64,000 nt of DNA, taken from positions 496,001 to 560,000 of the forward strand of contig NZ_WWCM01000001.1 in NCBI RefSeq assembly GCF_009857915.1, written 5' to 3'. Below the pieces are notes generated by a model. It did no database searches. It saw only the letters and a program-made list of their open reading frames with translations, and was not told the origin of the DNA. Shown piece by piece: positions 63,764 to 64,000 of this stretch. Origin of the DNA: Duganella qianjiadongensis. Lineage in GTDB: Bacteria > Pseudomonadota > Gammaproteobacteria > Burkholderiales > Burkholderiaceae_D. A program made the position numbers and the translations under genes. Position 1 is the stretch's first letter. Each line of letters starts with the position of its first letter.

Positions 63764-63790
63764 GTAAAAAACGCCGCAAGGTGCGGCGTT
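63764..63790 (-). terminator. Intrinsic terminator before the patatin gene
   Basis: Perfect 9-bp arms (63770-63778 and 63782-63790) around AGG; on the minus strand a run of six T residues follows. It ends the transcript of the gene at 63798 but lies only a few bases before the patatin ribosome site (GGGAG at 63757). Confidence 0.8.
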
Positions 63791-63797
63791 CAGGGCA

Positions 63798-64000
63798 TCA
63801 TTCCTGCTCGGTTTCTACAGTTCGGCGGCGCCGCAGCCACGCCGCGCCCAGGCCCGCCGCAGCCACCAGCACCAGCATAGGCTTGAACATACGCTTGCGC
63901 ATCAGAAAGGAACCGACTGTCACGGCATACGGCATCAGCCATTTTACGTCCATGCCCTGCAGGCCACCGGGCTGCAGCAAACCACCGAGCCGCGACTGGG
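63798..64000 (-). CDS. Partial gene at the window edge, small membrane-associated protein
   Basis: The frame is open to the window end, so the start may lie outside; the part seen contains MDVKWLMPYAVTVGSFLMRKRM, then KPMLVLVAAAGLGAAWLRRRRTVETEQE. A hydrophobic segment followed by Arg-rich residues suggests a small inner-membrane protein. A start at the Met at 63953 behind GCAGGG is possible. I do not recognise the family. A terminator follows the stop. Confidence 0.5.
   Translation of the reverse strand, partial: QSRLGGLLQPGGLQGMDVKWLMPYAVTVGSFLMRKRMFKPMLVLVAAAGLGAAWLRRRRTVETEQE

Overview
The window is chromosomal DNA of a high-GC betaproteobacterium. Gene content and order fit the Oxalobacteraceae (Massilia, Duganella or Janthinobacterium type): a hemC-hemD-hemX-hemY operon divergent from ppc, a long Burkholderiales-type rpoD, the nadE-PII pair, PHA phasins, large TonB receptors, and no plasmid, phage or transposase genes. 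Genus is inferred from these features and was not tested. No rRNA, tRNA, CRISPR array or insertion sequence was seen.

Layout. 1-2.3 kb: end of trxB, an Smr-domain gene, a TRIC-type channel. 2.4-10.9 kb: a solitary TonB receptor, then an operon for sulfate esters (arylsulfotransferase-like protein, TonB receptor, Tat-exported sulfatase). 11-13.6 kb: PII protein and glutamine-dependent NAD synthetase. 13.7-16 kb: a FemAB-like acyltransferase and an orphan coiled-coil gene of lower GC. 16-24 kb: ppa, the haem operon and ppc. 23.9-28 kb: rpoD, then a ProQ-domain gene coupled to a DEDD exonuclease. 28-30 kb: two c-type cytochromes. 30-35 kb: a PilT-like ATPase, a truncated rlmI, an amidohydrolase, yaeQ and purU. 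35-39 kb: a phasin, a KGG-repeat stress protein and modABC-modE. 39-42 kb: a metallopeptidase, a LOG protein, a TPR protein, a PhaD-like TetR regulator and a second phasin. 42-47 kb: a sensor kinase and a triple-receiver GGDEF-EAL protein. 47-51 kb: a lipase-like hydrolase and a two-subunit GMC dehydrogenase with Tat leader. 51-64 kb: trmJ, suhB, rhlE, hyi, a lipoprotein/small-protein/DksA-like cassette, an MtfA-like peptidase, a winged-helix regulator, OmpA, YihY, BON and glycine-zipper lipoproteins, and a patatin.

Functional links. The sulfate-ester operon couples outer-membrane uptake to periplasmic sulfate transfer and hydrolysis. The GMC dehydrogenase has no cytochrome beside it, while a triheme cytochrome of the right type sits about 20 kb away. 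Two phasins, a PhaD-like regulator and the KGG protein point to carbon storage and stress survival. Several genes carry intrinsic-terminator hairpins directly ahead of their ribosome binding sites, which suggests conditional readthrough.

Main points for a second look: the rlmI gene that lost its methyltransferase domain; an 8-base motif shared by two upstream regions of TonB-receptor transcription units; terminator-like leaders; the orphan coiled-coil gene behind a perfect palindrome; the split GMC/cytochrome system; and the proQ-exonuclease pair. No wholly new multi-gene system could be proved from sequence alone.
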